NCBI RefSeq assembly: GCF_011250645.1
Contig: NZ_JAANNO010000004.1
Coordinates: 97,344 to 161,343 of the forward strand
DNA: 64,000 nucleotides
Direction: 5' to 3'
Source of the DNA: Motilibacter aurantiacus
Lineage (GTDB): Bacteria; Actinomycetota; Actinomycetes; Motilibacterales; Motilibacteraceae
Within the stretch, counting starts at the first letter, position 1, and each line of letters opens with the position of its first letter. Below, in pieces: positions 49,956 through 63,935 of the stretch. Below the pieces are notes generated by a model. It was not told the DNA's origin, made no database searches, and saw only the letters and a list, made by a program, of their open reading frames with translations. A program made the position numbers and the translations under genes.

Positions 49956-50303
49956 CTACTCGCCGCGCCGCTTGCGCAACTGCTCGAGCGCCTCCGCGAG
50001 GATCGCCTCGCCGTCGGACTCCGTGCGACGCTCCTTCACGTAGGCCAGGTGCGTCTTGTACGGCTCGGTGCGGGGCGGCTGCGGCGGCTTCTCCCGGTCC
50101 TGCCCGGCCGGCAGCCCGCAGCGCGGGCAGTCCCAGACCTCGGGCGGGGCCACGCCGGGCTCCTCGGCGAAGCTCGGCACGGACTCGTGCCCCTTCGCGC
50201 ACCAGTAGGACACGCGGACCCGGGGAGCGGTGTCACCGCGCTCCGCCTCGCCCATGGGGCCCGCGCCGACGCGACTGCCCCGAATGGCATTGCCACTCGC
50301 CAC
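49956..50303 (-). CDS. rbpA: RbpA, RNA polymerase-binding protein
   Basis: 115 residues. RbpA binds RNA polymerase and the principal sigma factor and stabilises open complexes in actinobacteria. It shows the core WCAKGHESVPSFA and CPRCGLPAG with zinc-site-like Cys, then the basic linker and the sigma-binding end THLAYVKERRTESDGEAIL. The start is GTG 50303 with GGGGAG seven bases upstream. Confidence 0.96.
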   Translation of the reverse strand: MASGNAIRGSRVGAGPMGEAERGDTAPRVRVSYWCAKGHESVPSFAEEPGVAPPEVWDCPRCGLPAGQDREKPPQPPRTEPYKTHLAYVKERRTESDGEAILAEALEQLRKRRGE

Positions 50304-50344
50304 GCTGGTTCTCCCCTGCTCGACTGAAGGGTGCTCGACAACGA

Positions 50345-50361
50345 CCGGCCGCAGCGGCCGG
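50345..50361 (-). terminator. hairpin between rbpA and secG
   Basis: CCGGCC/GGCCGG stem with loop GCAGC, 22 bp after the secG stop. Confidence 0.5.
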
Positions 50362-50382
50362 CCTCCCCGATGGGGCCGGACG

Positions 50383-50622
50383 TCAGACCTTGGCGAGCAA
50401 CCCGAGGGCGACCACGCACGCGAGCCAGATCAGGCCGATGCCGATCGTCAGCCGGTCGAGGTTGCGCTCGACCACGCTCGAGCCGCCCAGCGAGGACGAC
50501 ACGCCACCGCCGAACATGTCGGACAGGCCACCGCCCTTGCCCTTGTGGAGCAGCACGAGCAGCACCAGGAGCGCGCTCGTGACGATGAGCACGCCGGAGA
50601 AGATCATCTCGGTGATGGACAA
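50383..50622 (-). CDS. secG: SecG, preprotein translocase subunit
   Basis: 79 residues with two membrane helices joined by HKGKGGGLSDMFGGG, the SecG signature. It is part of the SecYEG channel. The start is TTG 50622 with AAAGG eight bases upstream; ATG 50607 would remove five residues. It sits downstream of tpiA, as in many actinobacteria, but a terminator separates them. Confidence 0.93.
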   Translation of the reverse strand: MSITEMIFSGVLIVTSALLVLLVLLHKGKGGGLSDMFGGGVSSSLGGSSVVERNLDRLTIGIGLIWLACVVALGLLAKV

Positions 50623-50687
50623 CGCGGGGGCCTTTCGTCAGCTCGTCGCACGACAGCGTACGACGAGGAAGGGCGCTGGGGGACGCA

Positions 50688-50724
50688 CTCGGGCGGACGG
50701 CGTCGAACGTGCCGCCCGCCCGAG
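50688..50724 (-). terminator. hairpin terminator of gap-pgk-tpiA
   Basis: 14-bp arms with one mismatch (50688-50701 with 50711-50724), 14 bp after the tpiA stop. Confidence 0.7.
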
Positions 50725-50738
50725 CAGGGGAACAGGGA

Positions 50739-51533
50739 CTACGCCGTCTCGCCGAAGCGGACGATCTTGACGAAGTCCTCGGCGTCGAGGCTCGCGCCGC
50801 CGACGAGGGCGCCGTCGACGTCCTTCTCGGCCATGATCGCGCCCGCGTTGGAGCCCTTCACCGAGCCGCCGTACAGCACCCGCACACCGTCGGCGACGTC
50901 GCCGGACCAGGTCTCGGCGAGCTGGTCGCGGATCGCCGCGCACACCTCCTGCGCGTCCTGCGGGGTCGCGACCTCACCGGTGCCGATCGCCCAGACCGGC
51001 TCGTACGCGATGACGACCTTGCGGACCTCGTCGGCCGCGAGGCCGGCGAGCCCGCCGCCGAGCTGGCTGAGGCAGTGCCCCACGTGGCCGCCGGCCTGGC
51101 GGACGTCGAGCCCCTCGCCGATGCACACGATCGGGGTCAGGCCGTGCCGGAGCGCGGCCTTCACCTTCTCGCTGACCAGCGCGTCGTCCTCGCCGTGGTA
51201 CTGGCGGCGCTCGGAGTGCCCCACCACCACGTAGGTGCAGCCCAGCTTGGACAGCATGACACCGGAGATCTCGCCCGTGTAGGCGCCGGAGTCCTTCGCC
51301 GACACGTCCTGTGCGCCGTACACGAGCTTGAGCTCGTCGCCGTCGACCAGCGTCTGCACGCTGCGCAGGTCGGTGAACGGCGGGATCACCGCGACCTCGG
51401 CGCGCTCGAAGTCCTTGTCCTCGAGCCGGAAGGCGAGGTCCTGGACCAGCCGGATCGCCTCGAGGTGGTTGAGGTTCATCTTCCAGTTGCCCGCGAAGAG
51501 CGGCTTGCGGGCAGAAGTCGTCGCCAAGGTCAT
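50739..51533 (-). CDS. tpiA: triosephosphate isomerase
   Basis: 264 residues; it interconverts DHAP and glyceraldehyde-3-phosphate. The catalytic residues are present: Lys in GNWKMN, His in VVVGHSERR and Glu in [11 protein letters not shown]. The start ATG 51533 overlaps the pgk stop as ATGA, so the two are co-translated. Confidence 0.98.
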   Translation of the reverse strand: MTLATTSARKPLFAGNWKMNLNHLEAIRLVQDLAFRLEDKDFERAEVAVIPPFTDLRSVQTLVDGDELKLVYGAQDVSAKDSGAYTGEISGVMLSKLGCTYVVVGHSERRQYHGEDDALVSEKVKAALRHGLTPIVCIGEGLDVRQAGGHVGHCLSQLGGGLAGLAADEVRKVVIAYEPVWAIGTGEVATPQDAQEVCAAIRDQLAETWSGDVADGVRVLYGGSVKGSNAGAIMAEKDVDGALVGGASLDAEDFVKIVRFGETA

Positions 51534-52747
51534 GCCTCCAGGGCTTGCAGGCCGGGCAGGGTCTTGCCCTCGAGGTACTCGAGGCTCGCCCCGCCGCCGG
51601 TCGAGATGTGGCCGAACGAGCTCTCGTCGAAGCCGAGAGCACGGACGGCAGCAGCCGAGTCGCCGCCGCCCACGACGGTCAGGGCGCCGGCGCCGGTCGC
51701 GTCGGCCAGCGCCTGCGCGACCGCGCGGGTGCCGCCTGCGTAGGGCTCCATCTCGAAGACGCCCATGGGGCCGTTCCAGAAGATGGTGCGCGCATCGGCC
51801 AGCTTGGCGGCGAAGAGCGCGCCGGACTCGGGGCCGATGTCCAGGCCGAGCCGGTCGGCCGGGATGGCCTCGGCGGGGACGACCTGAGGGTCGGCGTCGG
51901 CCGCGAACGCCGTGGCGGCCACGATGTCGACCGGGAGGACGAGCTCGACGCCGGACTCCTGCGCGCGCTGCAGGTAGCCCGTCACCGTCTCGAGCTGGTC
52001 CTCCTCGAGCAGGCTCTTGCCGACCTCGTGGCCCTGGGCCTTGAGGAAGGTGAAGAGCATGCCGCCGCCGACGAGCAGCTTGTCCCCCGACTGCATGACG
52101 CCGAGCAGGTTGTCGATGACGCCGAGCTTGTCCGAGACCTTGGACCCGCCCAGGACCACGGCGTACGGGCGCTCGGTCTGCGTCGTCAGGCGCTTGAGCA
52201 CCTCGACCTCGGCCTCGACGAGCCCGCCGGCCACGTGCGGGACGCGCTGCGGGACGTCGTAGACGCTCGCGTGCTTGCGGTGCACGGCGCCGAAGCCGTC
52301 ACCGACGTAGGCGCCGTTCTCGCCGAGCAGGGCGACCAGCGCGTCGGCGAACCCGCCGCGCTCGGCGTCGTCCTTGCTCGTCTCGCCCGCGTTGAAGCGC
52401 AGGTTCTCCAGCAGCGCGACCTCGCCGTCGCCGAGCCCCTCGACCGCGGCGCGGGCCTGCGCCCCGACGGTGTCGGTGGCGAAGGCGACCGGCCGGCCGA
52501 GCACCTCGGACAGCCGCGCCGCGACCGGCGCCAGGGTGTACTTGTCGTCAGGCGCGCCCTTGGGGCGGCCGAGGTGGGCGACGACGACGACGCGGGCACC
52601 GCGCTCGGCGAGCGTGGAGATCGTCGGGGCGCTGGCCCGGATGCGGCCGTCGTCGGTGATGCGGGCCCCGTCGAGCGGGACGTTGAGGTCGGAGCGCACG
52701 AGCACGGTCCGGCCGCGCACGTCCCCGAGGTCGTCCAAGGTCTTCAC
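51530..52747 (-). CDS. pgk: phosphoglycerate kinase
   Basis: 405 residues with [11 protein letters not shown], the substrate motif AHLGRPKG, and the nucleotide motif GGGDSAAAV. The start is GTG 52747 ([12 protein letters not shown]) with AAAGGA nine bases upstream; a longer start seven codons up has no ribosome site. Confidence 0.97.
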   Translation of the reverse strand: MKTLDDLGDVRGRTVLVRSDLNVPLDGARITDDGRIRASAPTISTLAERGARVVVVAHLGRPKGAPDDKYTLAPVAARLSEVLGRPVAFATDTVGAQARAAVEGLGDGEVALLENLRFNAGETSKDDAERGGFADALVALLGENGAYVGDGFGAVHRKHASVYDVPQRVPHVAGGLVEAEVEVLKRLTTQTERPYAVVLGGSKVSDKLGVIDNLLGVMQSGDKLLVGGGMLFTFLKAQGHEVGKSLLEEDQLETVTGYLQRAQESGVELVLPVDIVAATAFAADADPQVVPAEAIPADRLGLDIGPESGALFAAKLADARTIFWNGPMGVFEMEPYAGGTRAVAQALADATGAGALTVVGGGDSAAAVRALGFDESSFGHISTGGGASLEYLEGKTLPGLQALEA

Positions 52748-52773
52748 AGCACAAGGTCCTTTCCGCACGACGA

Positions 52774-52812
52774 CGGCGACCCCCGGGCTGGCCAGGAGCC
52801 CGGGGACCGCCG
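52774..52812 (-). terminator. hairpin between gap and pgk
   Basis: About 14 paired positions with two wobble or mismatched pairs and loop GGCCAGG. It may reduce read-through from gap into pgk-tpiA rather than stop it, since gap is usually expressed most. Confidence 0.5.
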
Positions 52813-52849
52813 CGTTCGTGGAACTAGGGGTGAAGCCAGGGGGCTCGCG

Positions 52850-53950
<1,101 letters not shown>

Positions 53951-54008
53951 TCATTCCCTCTCGGGCCGGCTGCCACTCCCCCGCGGGCCCGTAGTCAAGC
54001 CCGCGCCG

Positions 54009-54986
54009 TCAGGCCAGCATCTCCGGGGTGATGGAGGCCTCGGTCGTGGGCAGGCCGTTGTCGACGGCCCGCTTGTCGGCCATCGCGAGCAGCCGGCGGA
54101 TGCGGCCCGCGACCGCGTCCTTGGTCATCGGCGGGTCCGACAGGGCGCCGAGCTCCTCGAGGCTCGCCTGCTTGTGCTGGAGCCGCAGCTCCCCGGCGAC
54201 CCGCAGGTGCTCGGGGACCTCGTCACCGAGGATCTCGAGCGCCCGCTGCACCCGCGCCCCGGCCGCGACCGCGGCCCGCGCCGAGCGGCGCAGGTTGGCG
54301 TCGTCGAAGTTGGCCAGCCGGTTGGCGGTGGCCCGCACCTCGCGGCGCATCCGCCGCTCCTCCCAGGCGAGCACGGACTCGTGGGCGCCGAGCCGGGTGA
54401 GCAGGGCGCCGATGGCGTCCCCGTCGCGGACGACGACGCGGTCGACGCCGCGCACCTCGCGCGCCTTCGCGCTGACGTTGAGCCGGCGGGCCGCCCCGAC
54501 GAGCGCGAGCGCCGCCTCGGGGCCGGGGCACGTGACCTCCAGCGACGACGAGCGCCCCGGCTCCGTCAGCGAGCCGTGGGCGAGGAACGCTCCGCGCCAG
54601 GCCGCCTCCGCGTCGCAGACGCCGCCGGACACGACCTGGGCGGGCAGCCCGCGGACGGGCCTGCCCCGGCCGTCGAGCAGCCCGGTCTGGCGGGCGAGGG
54701 ACTCCCCGTCCTTGACGACGCGCAGCACGTAGCGGCTCCCTCGTCGCAGCCCGCCGGGGGCCACGACGGCGAGCTCGGAGGCGTGGCCGTACACCTCGGC
54801 GATGTCGCGCCGCAGCCGACGCGCCGCCGCTCCCGTGTCGAGCTCGGCCTCCACCACGATCCGGCCGTTGACGATGTGCAGCCCGCCGGCGAACCGGAGC
54901 AGGGCCGACACCTCCGCCTTGCGGCAGCACGACCGCGTCACCGGGAGCCGGCTGAGCTCGTCCTTCACTGCCGCGGTCATCGCCAT
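54009..54986 (-). CDS. whiA: WhiA, sporulation/division regulator
   Basis: 325 residues. An N-terminal degenerate LAGLIDADG homing-endonuclease-like domain ([19 protein letters not shown]) is followed by a C-terminal HTH ([24 protein letters not shown]). In Streptomyces it works with WhiB on division genes. Start ATG 54986 ([10 protein letters not shown]) matches Streptomyces; ATG 54980 would overlap the yvcK stop as ATGA and is the alternative. Confidence 0.96.
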   Translation of the reverse strand: MAMTAAVKDELSRLPVTRSCCRKAEVSALLRFAGGLHIVNGRIVVEAELDTGAAARRLRRDIAEVYGHASELAVVAPGGLRRGSRYVLRVVKDGESLARQTGLLDGRGRPVRGLPAQVVSGGVCDAEAAWRGAFLAHGSLTEPGRSSSLEVTCPGPEAALALVGAARRLNVSAKAREVRGVDRVVVRDGDAIGALLTRLGAHESVLAWEERRMRREVRATANRLANFDDANLRRSARAAVAAGARVQRALEILGDEVPEHLRVAGELRLQHKQASLEELGALSDPPMTKDAVAGRIRRLLAMADKRAVDNGLPTTEASITPEMLA

Positions 54987-55960
54987 GGGGCAGCTCCTCC
55001 TCCGACAATCGATGCGTACGCGGCGGCGAGCAGGCCCGGGTCGTGCCGCGGCGACCCGTCCGGCACGCCGACCCGCTCCAGGACCAGGCGGCCACCGGCC
55101 GACGCGACCACGTCCTCCAACGCCACGCGGTCGGCCACGGTAGCCGGGTCGGCGAGCACGACGTCCAGCTTCAGGCCCGGGGCGTGCGCGAGCAGCACCT
55201 CGACATGGGCCTCGGGGGTGAACCCCTTGGTCTCGCCCGCCTGGGCGGCGAGGTTGAGCACGAGCAGCCGGCGGGCCTGCGTCTCCAGCAGGGCCCGGGC
55301 GAGCCCGGGGACCTGCAGGTGCGGCAGCACGCTGGTGAACCACGAGCCGGGGCCGAGGACCACCCAGTCGGCGGCGCGCAGCGCGGCCACGGCCTCCGCG
55401 CACGCCGGGGGCCGCTCGGGCATGAGCTGGATCCCGAGCACACGGCCCTGGGTGGTCGCGGCGGCCACCTGGCCGCGGACCACGGAGACCTCGTCCGGGC
55501 GCGCGGGGTCGGCGCCCAGCACGGTGGCCGCGATGTCCAGCGGCACCTCCGCCATCGGCAGGACGCGCCCCTCGCAGCCGAGCAGCCGCCCCATCCACTC
55601 CAGCGCGGCCACGACGTCCCCGCCGAGCCGCTCCCAGAGGGCGACGAGCAGCAGGTTGCCCAGCGCGTGGCCGTGCAGCTCACCGCCACTGACGAAACGG
55701 TGCTGCACCACGTCGGCCCAGGTGCGGCCCCACTCGTCGTCCCGGCACAGGGCGGCGAGCGCCTGGCGCAGGTCCCCGGGCGGCAGGACGCCGAGCTCGG
55801 AGCGGAGCCGGCCGCTCGAGCCGCCGTCGTCGGCCACCGTGACCACGGCGGTCAGCGACCTGGTCACCCGGCGCAGGGCCGACAGCGAGGCGGCGAGCCC
55901 GTGACCGCCACCGAGAGCGACGACGCGCGGCCCTTCCTGGGCGGCGGTGCCGGCGCTCAC
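54977..55960 (-). CDS. yvcK: YvcK/CofD-like protein
   Basis: 327 residues of the gluconeogenesis factor YvcK/CofD family. It shows [29 protein letters not shown] and [14 protein letters not shown]. In other bacteria YvcK binds UDP-sugars and links carbon and cell-wall metabolism. The start GTG 55960 overlaps the rapZ stop (GTGA); the end overlaps whiA by 10 bp. Confidence 0.94.
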   Translation of the reverse strand: MSAGTAAQEGPRVVALGGGHGLAASLSALRRVTRSLTAVVTVADDGGSSGRLRSELGVLPPGDLRQALAALCRDDEWGRTWADVVQHRFVSGGELHGHALGNLLLVALWERLGGDVVAALEWMGRLLGCEGRVLPMAEVPLDIAATVLGADPARPDEVSVVRGQVAAATTQGRVLGIQLMPERPPACAEAVAALRAADWVVLGPGSWFTSVLPHLQVPGLARALLETQARRLLVLNLAAQAGETKGFTPEAHVEVLLAHAPGLKLDVVLADPATVADRVALEDVVASAGGRLVLERVGVPDGSPRHDPGLLAAAYASIVGGGAAPWR

Positions 55961-56892
55961 TCGCGGCCCAGGTCGCGGTGGACGATTGTGACGTCGGCCC
56001 CCGCCGCGCGCAGCCGGCGGGCGAGCTCCTCCGAGATCGCGACCGACCGGTGCTTGCCGCCGGTGCAGCCGACCGCCACCGTGGCGTAGCGCTTGCCCTC
56101 GCGCTCGTACCCCGCGGTCACGATGCCCAGGACGTCGGTGAAGCGGTCGACGAACTCGCCGGCCCCCTGCTGGGACAGGACGTAGTCGCGGACCTCGGGG
56201 TCGCGGCCGGTCTGCGGGCGCAGGGCGGGGACCCAGTGCGGGTTGGGCAGGAAGCGGCAGTCGACGACAAGGTCGGCGTCGACGGGCAGGCCGTACTTGA
56301 AGCCGAACGACATGACGGTGGCCCGGACGCCGGGGCGTGCGGTCTCGTCGAAGGCCCGGCGCACCACGTCCGCGAGCTGGTGGACGTTGAGCCCGCTCGT
56401 GTCGACGACCACGTCGGCGTCCCCGCGCACATCCTCCAGGAGCCGGCGCTCGGCGAGGATGCCGTCGAGGATCCGCCCGCCCTCCTGCAACGGGTGGGGG
56501 CGGCGTACCGACTCGAACCGGCGCACGAGGACGTCGTCGGAGCAGTCGAGGAAGAGCGTGCGGACGGGCATCCCGAGCCCGGCGAGGTCCTCCAGCGCGG
56601 CCCGCAAGTCGTGCGAGAACGCGAGGCTGCGCACGTCCACGACCGCCGCCATGCGCGGGACGGTGCCGGCGGTCCGCCCGGCGAGGTCGGCCAGCCGAGG
56701 CAGCAGCGACGGCGGCAGGTTGTCGACGACGTACCAGCCGAGGTCCTCGAGGGTGTTGGCCGCCGTGCTTCGCCCGGCCCCGGACATGCCGGTCACCAGG
56801 ACCAGCTCGACCGGCGCGGCCGTGAGCGGGTCGTGCGGCTCGTCGTCCTCCTGCGGAGGGGCCGCCGCGGCGTCCTCGCGTGTCGCGTCCAC
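55957..56892 (-). CDS. rapZ: RapZ/YvcJ nucleotide-binding protein
   Basis: 311 residues. The N-terminal P-loop is VTGMSGAGRSTAAN; the C-terminal part has SFGFKYGLPVDADLV and GCTGGKHRSV, both family hallmarks. In E. coli RapZ is an RNA adaptor for GlmZ; the role in actinobacteria is not established. The start GTG 56892 overlaps the uvrC stop by one base (TAGTG). The first ~25 residues are acidic and variable. Confidence 0.95.
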   Translation of the reverse strand: MDATREDAAAAPPQEDDEPHDPLTAAPVELVLVTGMSGAGRSTAANTLEDLGWYVVDNLPPSLLPRLADLAGRTAGTVPRMAAVVDVRSLAFSHDLRAALEDLAGLGMPVRTLFLDCSDDVLVRRFESVRRPHPLQEGGRILDGILAERRLLEDVRGDADVVVDTSGLNVHQLADVVRRAFDETARPGVRATVMSFGFKYGLPVDADLVVDCRFLPNPHWVPALRPQTGRDPEVRDYVLSQQGAGEFVDRFTDVLGIVTAGYEREGKRYATVAVGCTGGKHRSVAISEELARRLRAAGADVTIVHRDLGRE

Positions 56893-59057
56893 TACGCGGT
56901 CCCTTCCGTCCCGATGGGTACGCCTCCGGCCACGGCGCGGCCCGGATCCGGGGCGCCGGGGCCGGAGCCCTCCCGGCCGTCGTCGTCCCCCTCGGACGAA
57001 CGCCCACCGGGGCCGGACAGCATCCCACCAGGTACCGGCTCCGGCAGCCCCTGCCGCCCGCCCCCGAGCGCGCTCACGACCGCCTCGGCGGTCCGCGGGC
57101 CGAACCCGGGCAGGGACGCGATCTCCTCCGCCGTCGCCTGGGTGAGCCGCTTCACCGAGCCGAAGTGGCGCAGCAGCGCCTTGCGGCGCGCCTCCCCAAG
57201 CCCGGGCACGTCGTCCAGCGCGCTGGCCCGGACCGACCTGGCCTTGCGCTGCCGGTGGAAGGCGATGGCGAAGCGGTGCGCCTCGTCGCGGACGCGCTGC
57301 AGGAGATAGAGCCCTTCGCTGCTGCGCGGAAGGATGACGGGGTGGTCGTCGTCCGGCAGCCACACCTCCTCCAGCCGCTTGGCGAGCCCGCAGAGCGCCA
57401 CGTCGTCGACGCCGAGCTCGTCGAGCGCCCGCTGGGCGGCCGCGACCTGCGGCGGGCCGCCGTCGACCACGACGAGGTTCGGCGGGTACGCGAACTTGCG
57501 CGGCCGCCCCGTCTCGGGGTCGATGCCGGGCGGGGCTCCCGCGCCGGGGGCAGCATCGGCCGCGCCCTCGCGGCCGTCGGGCACGCCCGCCGGGGCGGCG
57601 TCGAGCGGGTCGAGGACGGACAGGCCCCCGGGCTCGACGCCCGCCTCACCGGTGCGCTCGCGCTCGTCGAGGTAGCGGCGGAACCGGCGCGTGATGACCT
57701 CGTGCATGGAGGCCACGTCGTCGGAGGCCCCGTTGAGCCCTCGGATCGCGAAGCGGCGGTACTCGCTCTTGCGGGCCAGGCCGTCCTCGAACACCACCAT
57801 CGAGGCGACCACCTCGTCGCCCATCGTGTGAGACACGTCGAAGCACTCGATACGCAACGGCGCGGACTCCAGGCCCAGCGCCTCCTGGATCTCCTGCAGG
57901 GCCCGGCCGCGGGTCGTGAGGTCGCTGGCCCGGCGCGTCTTGTGCAACGCGAGCGCCTGCTGGGCGTTGCGCGCGACCGTTTCCATCAGCGCCTTCTTGT
58001 CCCCGCGCTGCGGTACCCGGAGGTCGACCCGCGCGCCGCGGACGAGCCGGAGGATCTCGCTGACGACGTCGGGGTCCTCGGGCAGGGCCGGGACGAGCAG
58101 CTCGCGCGGGACGTCGTTGCCCGCGTCGAGGTAGAACTGCTCGACGAACCGCTCGACGAGGTCCCCGGTCTCGAGGTCCTCGACCTTGTCCACGACGAAG
58201 CCGCGCTGCCCGCGCACGCGGCCCCCGCGTACGTGGAAGACCTGGACCGCCGCTTCGAGCTCGTCCTCGCTGAAGGCCACGACGTCGGCGTCGGTGCCCT
58301 CGGGCAGCACGACGGCGCTCTTCTCCATCGCCCGCTTCAGTGCGCCGATGTCGTCGCGCAGCCGGGCGGCCCGCTCGAACTCGAGCTCGTCGGAAGCCTC
58401 CTGCATGCGCTGCTCGAGCCGGCGCACGAACCGTGTCGTCGAGCCGGCCATGAAGTCGCAGAAGTCGTCGACGATCTGCCGGTGCTCGTCGGCGCTCACC
58501 TTGCCGACGCAGGGAGCGGAGCACTTGTCGATGTACCCCAGCAGGCAGGGGCGCCCGACCTGGGAGGCACGCTTGAAGACGCCGTTGGAGCAGGTGCGCG
58601 CGGGAAAGACGCGTAGCAGCAGGTCGAGGGTCTCGCGGATGGCCCAGGCGTGGGCGTACGGGCCGAAATAGCGCACCCCCTTGCGCTTGGGCCCGCGCAT
58701 GACGGTGAGCCGGGGGAACTCGTCGGAGACCGTCACGGCGAGGCTCGGGTAGCTCTTGTCGTCGCGGTACTTGACGTTGAAGCGCGGGTCGAACTCCTTG
58801 ATCCAGGAGTACTCCAGCTGGAGCGCCTCGACCTCGGTGTTGACGACCGTCCACTCGACGCTCGCGGCCGTCGTGACCATCGTGGCCGTCCGCGGGTGCA
58901 GCCCGAGGACGTCCTGGAAGTAGTTGTTCAGCCGGTTGCGCAGGCTCTTGGCCTTGCCGACGTAGATGACCCGGCCGTGGGCGTCGCGGAAGCGGTAGAC
59001 GCCCGGGGAGTCCGGCACCTCCCCCGGGGCGGGGCGGTAGCTCGCGGGATCGGCCAT
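56892..59057 (-). CDS. uvrC: UvrC, excinuclease subunit
   Basis: 721 residues. It makes both incisions in nucleotide excision repair. GIY-YIG domain ([22 protein letters not shown] in two parts near 19-40), Cys-containing segment [16 protein letters not shown] motif about 205-240, RNase H-like nuclease with VVVDGG, and C-terminal helix-hairpin-helix pair ([25 protein letters not shown]). An Ala/Gly/Pro-rich insert of about 45 residues precedes the VVVDGG strand, and the C-terminal ~55 residues are low complexity. The start is ATG 59057 with TAGCAT eight bases upstream, so near-leaderless. Confidence 0.96.
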   Translation of the reverse strand: MADPASYRPAPGEVPDSPGVYRFRDAHGRVIYVGKAKSLRNRLNNYFQDVLGLHPRTATMVTTAASVEWTVVNTEVEALQLEYSWIKEFDPRFNVKYRDDKSYPSLAVTVSDEFPRLTVMRGPKRKGVRYFGPYAHAWAIRETLDLLLRVFPARTCSNGVFKRASQVGRPCLLGYIDKCSAPCVGKVSADEHRQIVDDFCDFMAGSTTRFVRRLEQRMQEASDELEFERAARLRDDIGALKRAMEKSAVVLPEGTDADVVAFSEDELEAAVQVFHVRGGRVRGQRGFVVDKVEDLETGDLVERFVEQFYLDAGNDVPRELLVPALPEDPDVVSEILRLVRGARVDLRVPQRGDKKALMETVARNAQQALALHKTRRASDLTTRGRALQEIQEALGLESAPLRIECFDVSHTMGDEVVASMVVFEDGLARKSEYRRFAIRGLNGASDDVASMHEVITRRFRRYLDERERTGEAGVEPGGLSVLDPLDAAPAGVPDGREGAADAAPGAGAPPGIDPETGRPRKFAYPPNLVVVDGGPPQVAAAQRALDELGVDDVALCGLAKRLEEVWLPDDDHPVILPRSSEGLYLLQRVRDEAHRFAIAFHRQRKARSVRASALDDVPGLGEARRKALLRHFGSVKRLTQATAEEIASLPGFGPRTAEAVVSALGGGRQGLPEPVPGGMLSGPGGRSSEGDDDGREGSGPGAPDPGRAVAGGVPIGTEGTA

Positions 59058-59065
59058 GGAGTCCG

Positions 59066-59071
59066 ATGCTA
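59066..59071 (-). promoter_or_regulatory. -10 element for uvrC
   Basis: TAGCAT on the minus strand, eight bases before ATG 59057, with no Shine-Dalgarno between. Confidence 0.5.
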
Positions 59072-59091
59072 CGTTCGCGCGCCGACGGGCC

Positions 59092-59119
59092 GGCGCCGTC
59101 GGGAGCCCCCGACAGCGCC
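59092..59119 (-). terminator. hairpin terminator after the response regulator gene
   Basis: GTCGGG/CCCGAC plus GGCGC/GCGCC with one mismatch and loop AGCC, 17 bp after the regulator stop and before the uvrC promoter. Confidence 0.55.
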
Positions 59120-59136
59120 GGGCCGGTGCCGAACGG

Positions 59137-59844
59137 TCAGCCGTTCCCCGTCGAGAGGATGTCCTCGCGGACGGCCACCGCGAGCGCCTCCAGCTTGGAG
59201 TGCACGCCGAGCTTCGCCAGCAGGTTCGCGACGTGGTTGCGCACGGTGTTCACGCTGACCGCGAGCTCCTTCGCGATCGCCGCGTTGCCGAGGCCCTCGG
59301 CGATGAGGGCGAGCACCTCCAGCTCACGGGGGGTGAGGTCCGACCCCAGACCGCTGCGGGCGCGGTGCAGCCGGGGAAGCAGCCGCGACAACAGCGCGGG
59401 GCTGACGAGCACCTCGCCGGCCGCCGCGGCGCGCACCGCCGCGATGAGGTCCTCCATCTTCCCGGTCTTGAGCAGGAAGCCCGAGCACCCGGCCTCGGTG
59501 GCCGCGACCAGGGTCGCGTCGTCGGTCACGGCGGTGACGACCACGACCTTGGCGCTCGGAGCCAGCGACTTGAGCTTCGGGATCTCGTCCACGCCGAGGC
59601 CGTCGGGCAGCCGGTGGTCCAGCAGCACGACGTCCGGCGGGTCGACCGCCACCCGCGACCGCGCGCCGGCCAGCGTGCCCACCGTGCCGACCACCTCGAT
59701 GTCGCTCTCCTGCTCGAGCGCGAGGGCCACGCTCGAGGCCACCATCTCGTGGTCGTCGACGACGAGGACGCGGATCCTGCGGTCGTCCCCGTTGGCAGTC
59801 ATGGTCGACATTGTGCCCGTGCCGACGGATGCGCTGTCGGCCAC
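59137..59844 (-). CDS. NarL/LuxR-type response regulator
   Basis: 235 residues. Receiver domain with phosphoacceptor Asp76 ([11 protein letters not shown]) and Lys of LLKTGK; C-terminal LuxR HTH with [15 protein letters not shown] and [14 protein letters not shown]. It is an orphan, as no kinase gene is adjacent, and it starts directly after the uvrA stop (TAG then GTG 59844), so it may be co-transcribed with uvrA. Alternative starts are ATG 59811 and 59802, which would shorten the N-terminus by 11 or 14 residues. Confidence 0.9.
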   Translation of the reverse strand: MADSASVGTGTMSTMTANGDDRRIRVLVVDDHEMVASSVALALEQESDIEVVGTVGTLAGARSRVAVDPPDVVLLDHRLPDGLGVDEIPKLKSLAPSAKVVVVTAVTDDATLVAATEAGCSGFLLKTGKMEDLIAAVRAAAAGEVLVSPALLSRLLPRLHRARSGLGSDLTPRELEVLALIAEGLGNAAIAKELAVSVNTVRNHVANLLAKLGVHSKLEALAVAVREDILSTGNG

Positions 59845-62772
<2,928 letters not shown>

Positions 62773-62833
62773 GGGCCCCTCTCGCATCTGCTGTGGGTAG
62801 TGCTCGGCCGCGCACGGGTGTGCGCCGGTCGAT

Positions 62834-62849
62834 GTGCACGGACGTGCAC
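62834..62849. repeat. two GTGCAC palindromes one helical turn apart
   Basis: GTGCAC at 62834 and 62844, spaced 10 bp start to start, 62 bp before the uvrA start. It may be an operator for uvrA; symmetric and on one face of the helix. Confidence 0.4.
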
Positions 62850-62946
62850 GGGCTCCTGAACGGGGGCCGCGATCCATGCTAGGTGCCGCCACCGACAGTC
62901 GCCCGGGCCGCGATTGACGGCTCCCGCAGGGCCAACCGGCCGGACA

Positions 62947-62963
62947 TGTCGGCTATGCCGACA
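62947..62963. promoter_or_regulatory. 17-bp inverted repeat TGTCGGC-TAT-GCCGACA
   Basis: Perfect 7-3-7 repeat in the 284-bp gap between divergent uvrA and the Tat-exported gene, 41 bp upstream of the TAACGT -10 of the latter. It is a good operator candidate. The rest of the gap holds only the GTGCAC pair and the promoter-like decamer. Confidence 0.5.
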
Positions 62964-63001
62964 CCCACAAGCAGACGGCAACCGAGCGGCAACTGGATCT
63001 T

Positions 63002-63011
63002 CCTAACGTCG
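63002..63011 (+). promoter_or_regulatory. CCTAACGTCG promoter-like element
   Basis: TAACGT at 63004-63009 fits TANNNT, 48 bp before the start. The decamer is identical to that at 18158-18167. No clear -35. Confidence 0.4.
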
Positions 63012-63056
63012 GCCCGGCCGCGGGAACCGCGGTGACCCGACGCTGCAGAAGGAACC

Positions 63057-63920
63057 ATGAGCCCGAAGACCAGCACTCCGCAGAGCCCCGCCCTCGACCG
63101 CCGCACCCTGCTGAAGCGAGCGGGTGTCGCCGGTGCCGCGGCGGTGTGGGCCGTGCCCACGATCACCAGCACGGGCACCGCCTGGGCCGTCGGCAGCCCC
63201 GCGCCCGGCGGCGGCGACCCGGGCCCGGTCGCGACCGGCACGGTCAAGGGCAAGGTCGTCGACGGCGCCACGCTGCGGCCGATCCGCGGCGCAGCCGTCA
63301 CCGCCGGCAGCGCGTCCACCACCACGGCAGCTGACGGCGCGTACACGCTCGCCGGGGTGGTCAGCGGCTCCGCGACGGTCACCGTCCAGGCGGCCGGCTA
63401 CACGACCGCCACCGCCCAGGTCGACGTGCCCGCCGACACGACCACCACCCGGGACTTCGCGCTCTCCTCGGCCGGCAGCTTCCGCGCCATCCTCTCGTGG
63501 GGCAACGTCTCCGACCTCGACCTCTACGTCAGCGGCCCCAAGCCGGACGGCACCCGGTTCACCGCGGCGTACAACAACACCCGGCCGGTGCCCTACGTCT
63601 CGCTCGACGTCGACTCGCGCAACCCCGGCGGGACCGAGACGACCACGATCACGGTCGACACCCTGGGCGGCGCCTTCGTCCCGGGCGAGTACCGGGTCTG
63701 GGTGAACAACTACTCGGGCAGCCCCGCGTACGACGTGAACGGCGCCCGGCTGGCCCTCTTCGGCCCGGTGGCGCAGCTCGGCACGTGGGAGGCCGCCTCC
63801 GCGAGCGGGCTCGCCACGGACCGCATCTGGAACGTCGTCGCCTTCACGGTGGCCGCTGACGGTTCGGTGACCTCGCTCGACGTCCGGCAGCAGCGCCGGG
63901 CCGACGCCGCCGGCCTCTGA
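63057..63920 (+). CDS. Tat-exported protein with carboxypeptidase-regulatory-like domain
   Basis: 287 residues. Twin-arginine signal DRRTLLKRAGVAGAAAVWAV at about 14-33. Residues about 60-140 form a CarboxypepD_reg-like beta sandwich (VKGKVVDGATLRPIRGAAV). Residues about 145-275 resemble DUF2135/YfaP-type domains (LSWGNVSDLDLYVSGP). It is probably an extracellular or surface structural or binding protein with no catalytic motif. The start is ATG 63057 with AAGGA close upstream. Its stop is followed within 16 bp by a tandem repeat array. Confidence 0.8.
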   Translation: MSPKTSTPQSPALDRRTLLKRAGVAGAAAVWAVPTITSTGTAWAVGSPAPGGGDPGPVATGTVKGKVVDGATLRPIRGAAVTAGSASTTTAADGAYTLAGVVSGSATVTVQAAGYTTATAQVDVPADTTTTRDFALSSAGSFRAILSWGNVSDLDLYVSGPKPDGTRFTAAYNNTRPVPYVSLDVDSRNPGGTETTTITVDTLGGAFVPGEYRVWVNNYSGSPAYDVNGARLALFGPVAQLGTWEAASASGLATDRIWNVVAFTVAADGSVTSLDVRQQRRADAAGL

Positions 63921-63935
63921 CCGCCCTCGTCCTGA

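Noticed and set aside
62773..63056. LexA/SOS box for uvrA
   Set aside because: No TCGAAC-N4-GTTCGA-like site was found on either strand of this gap.
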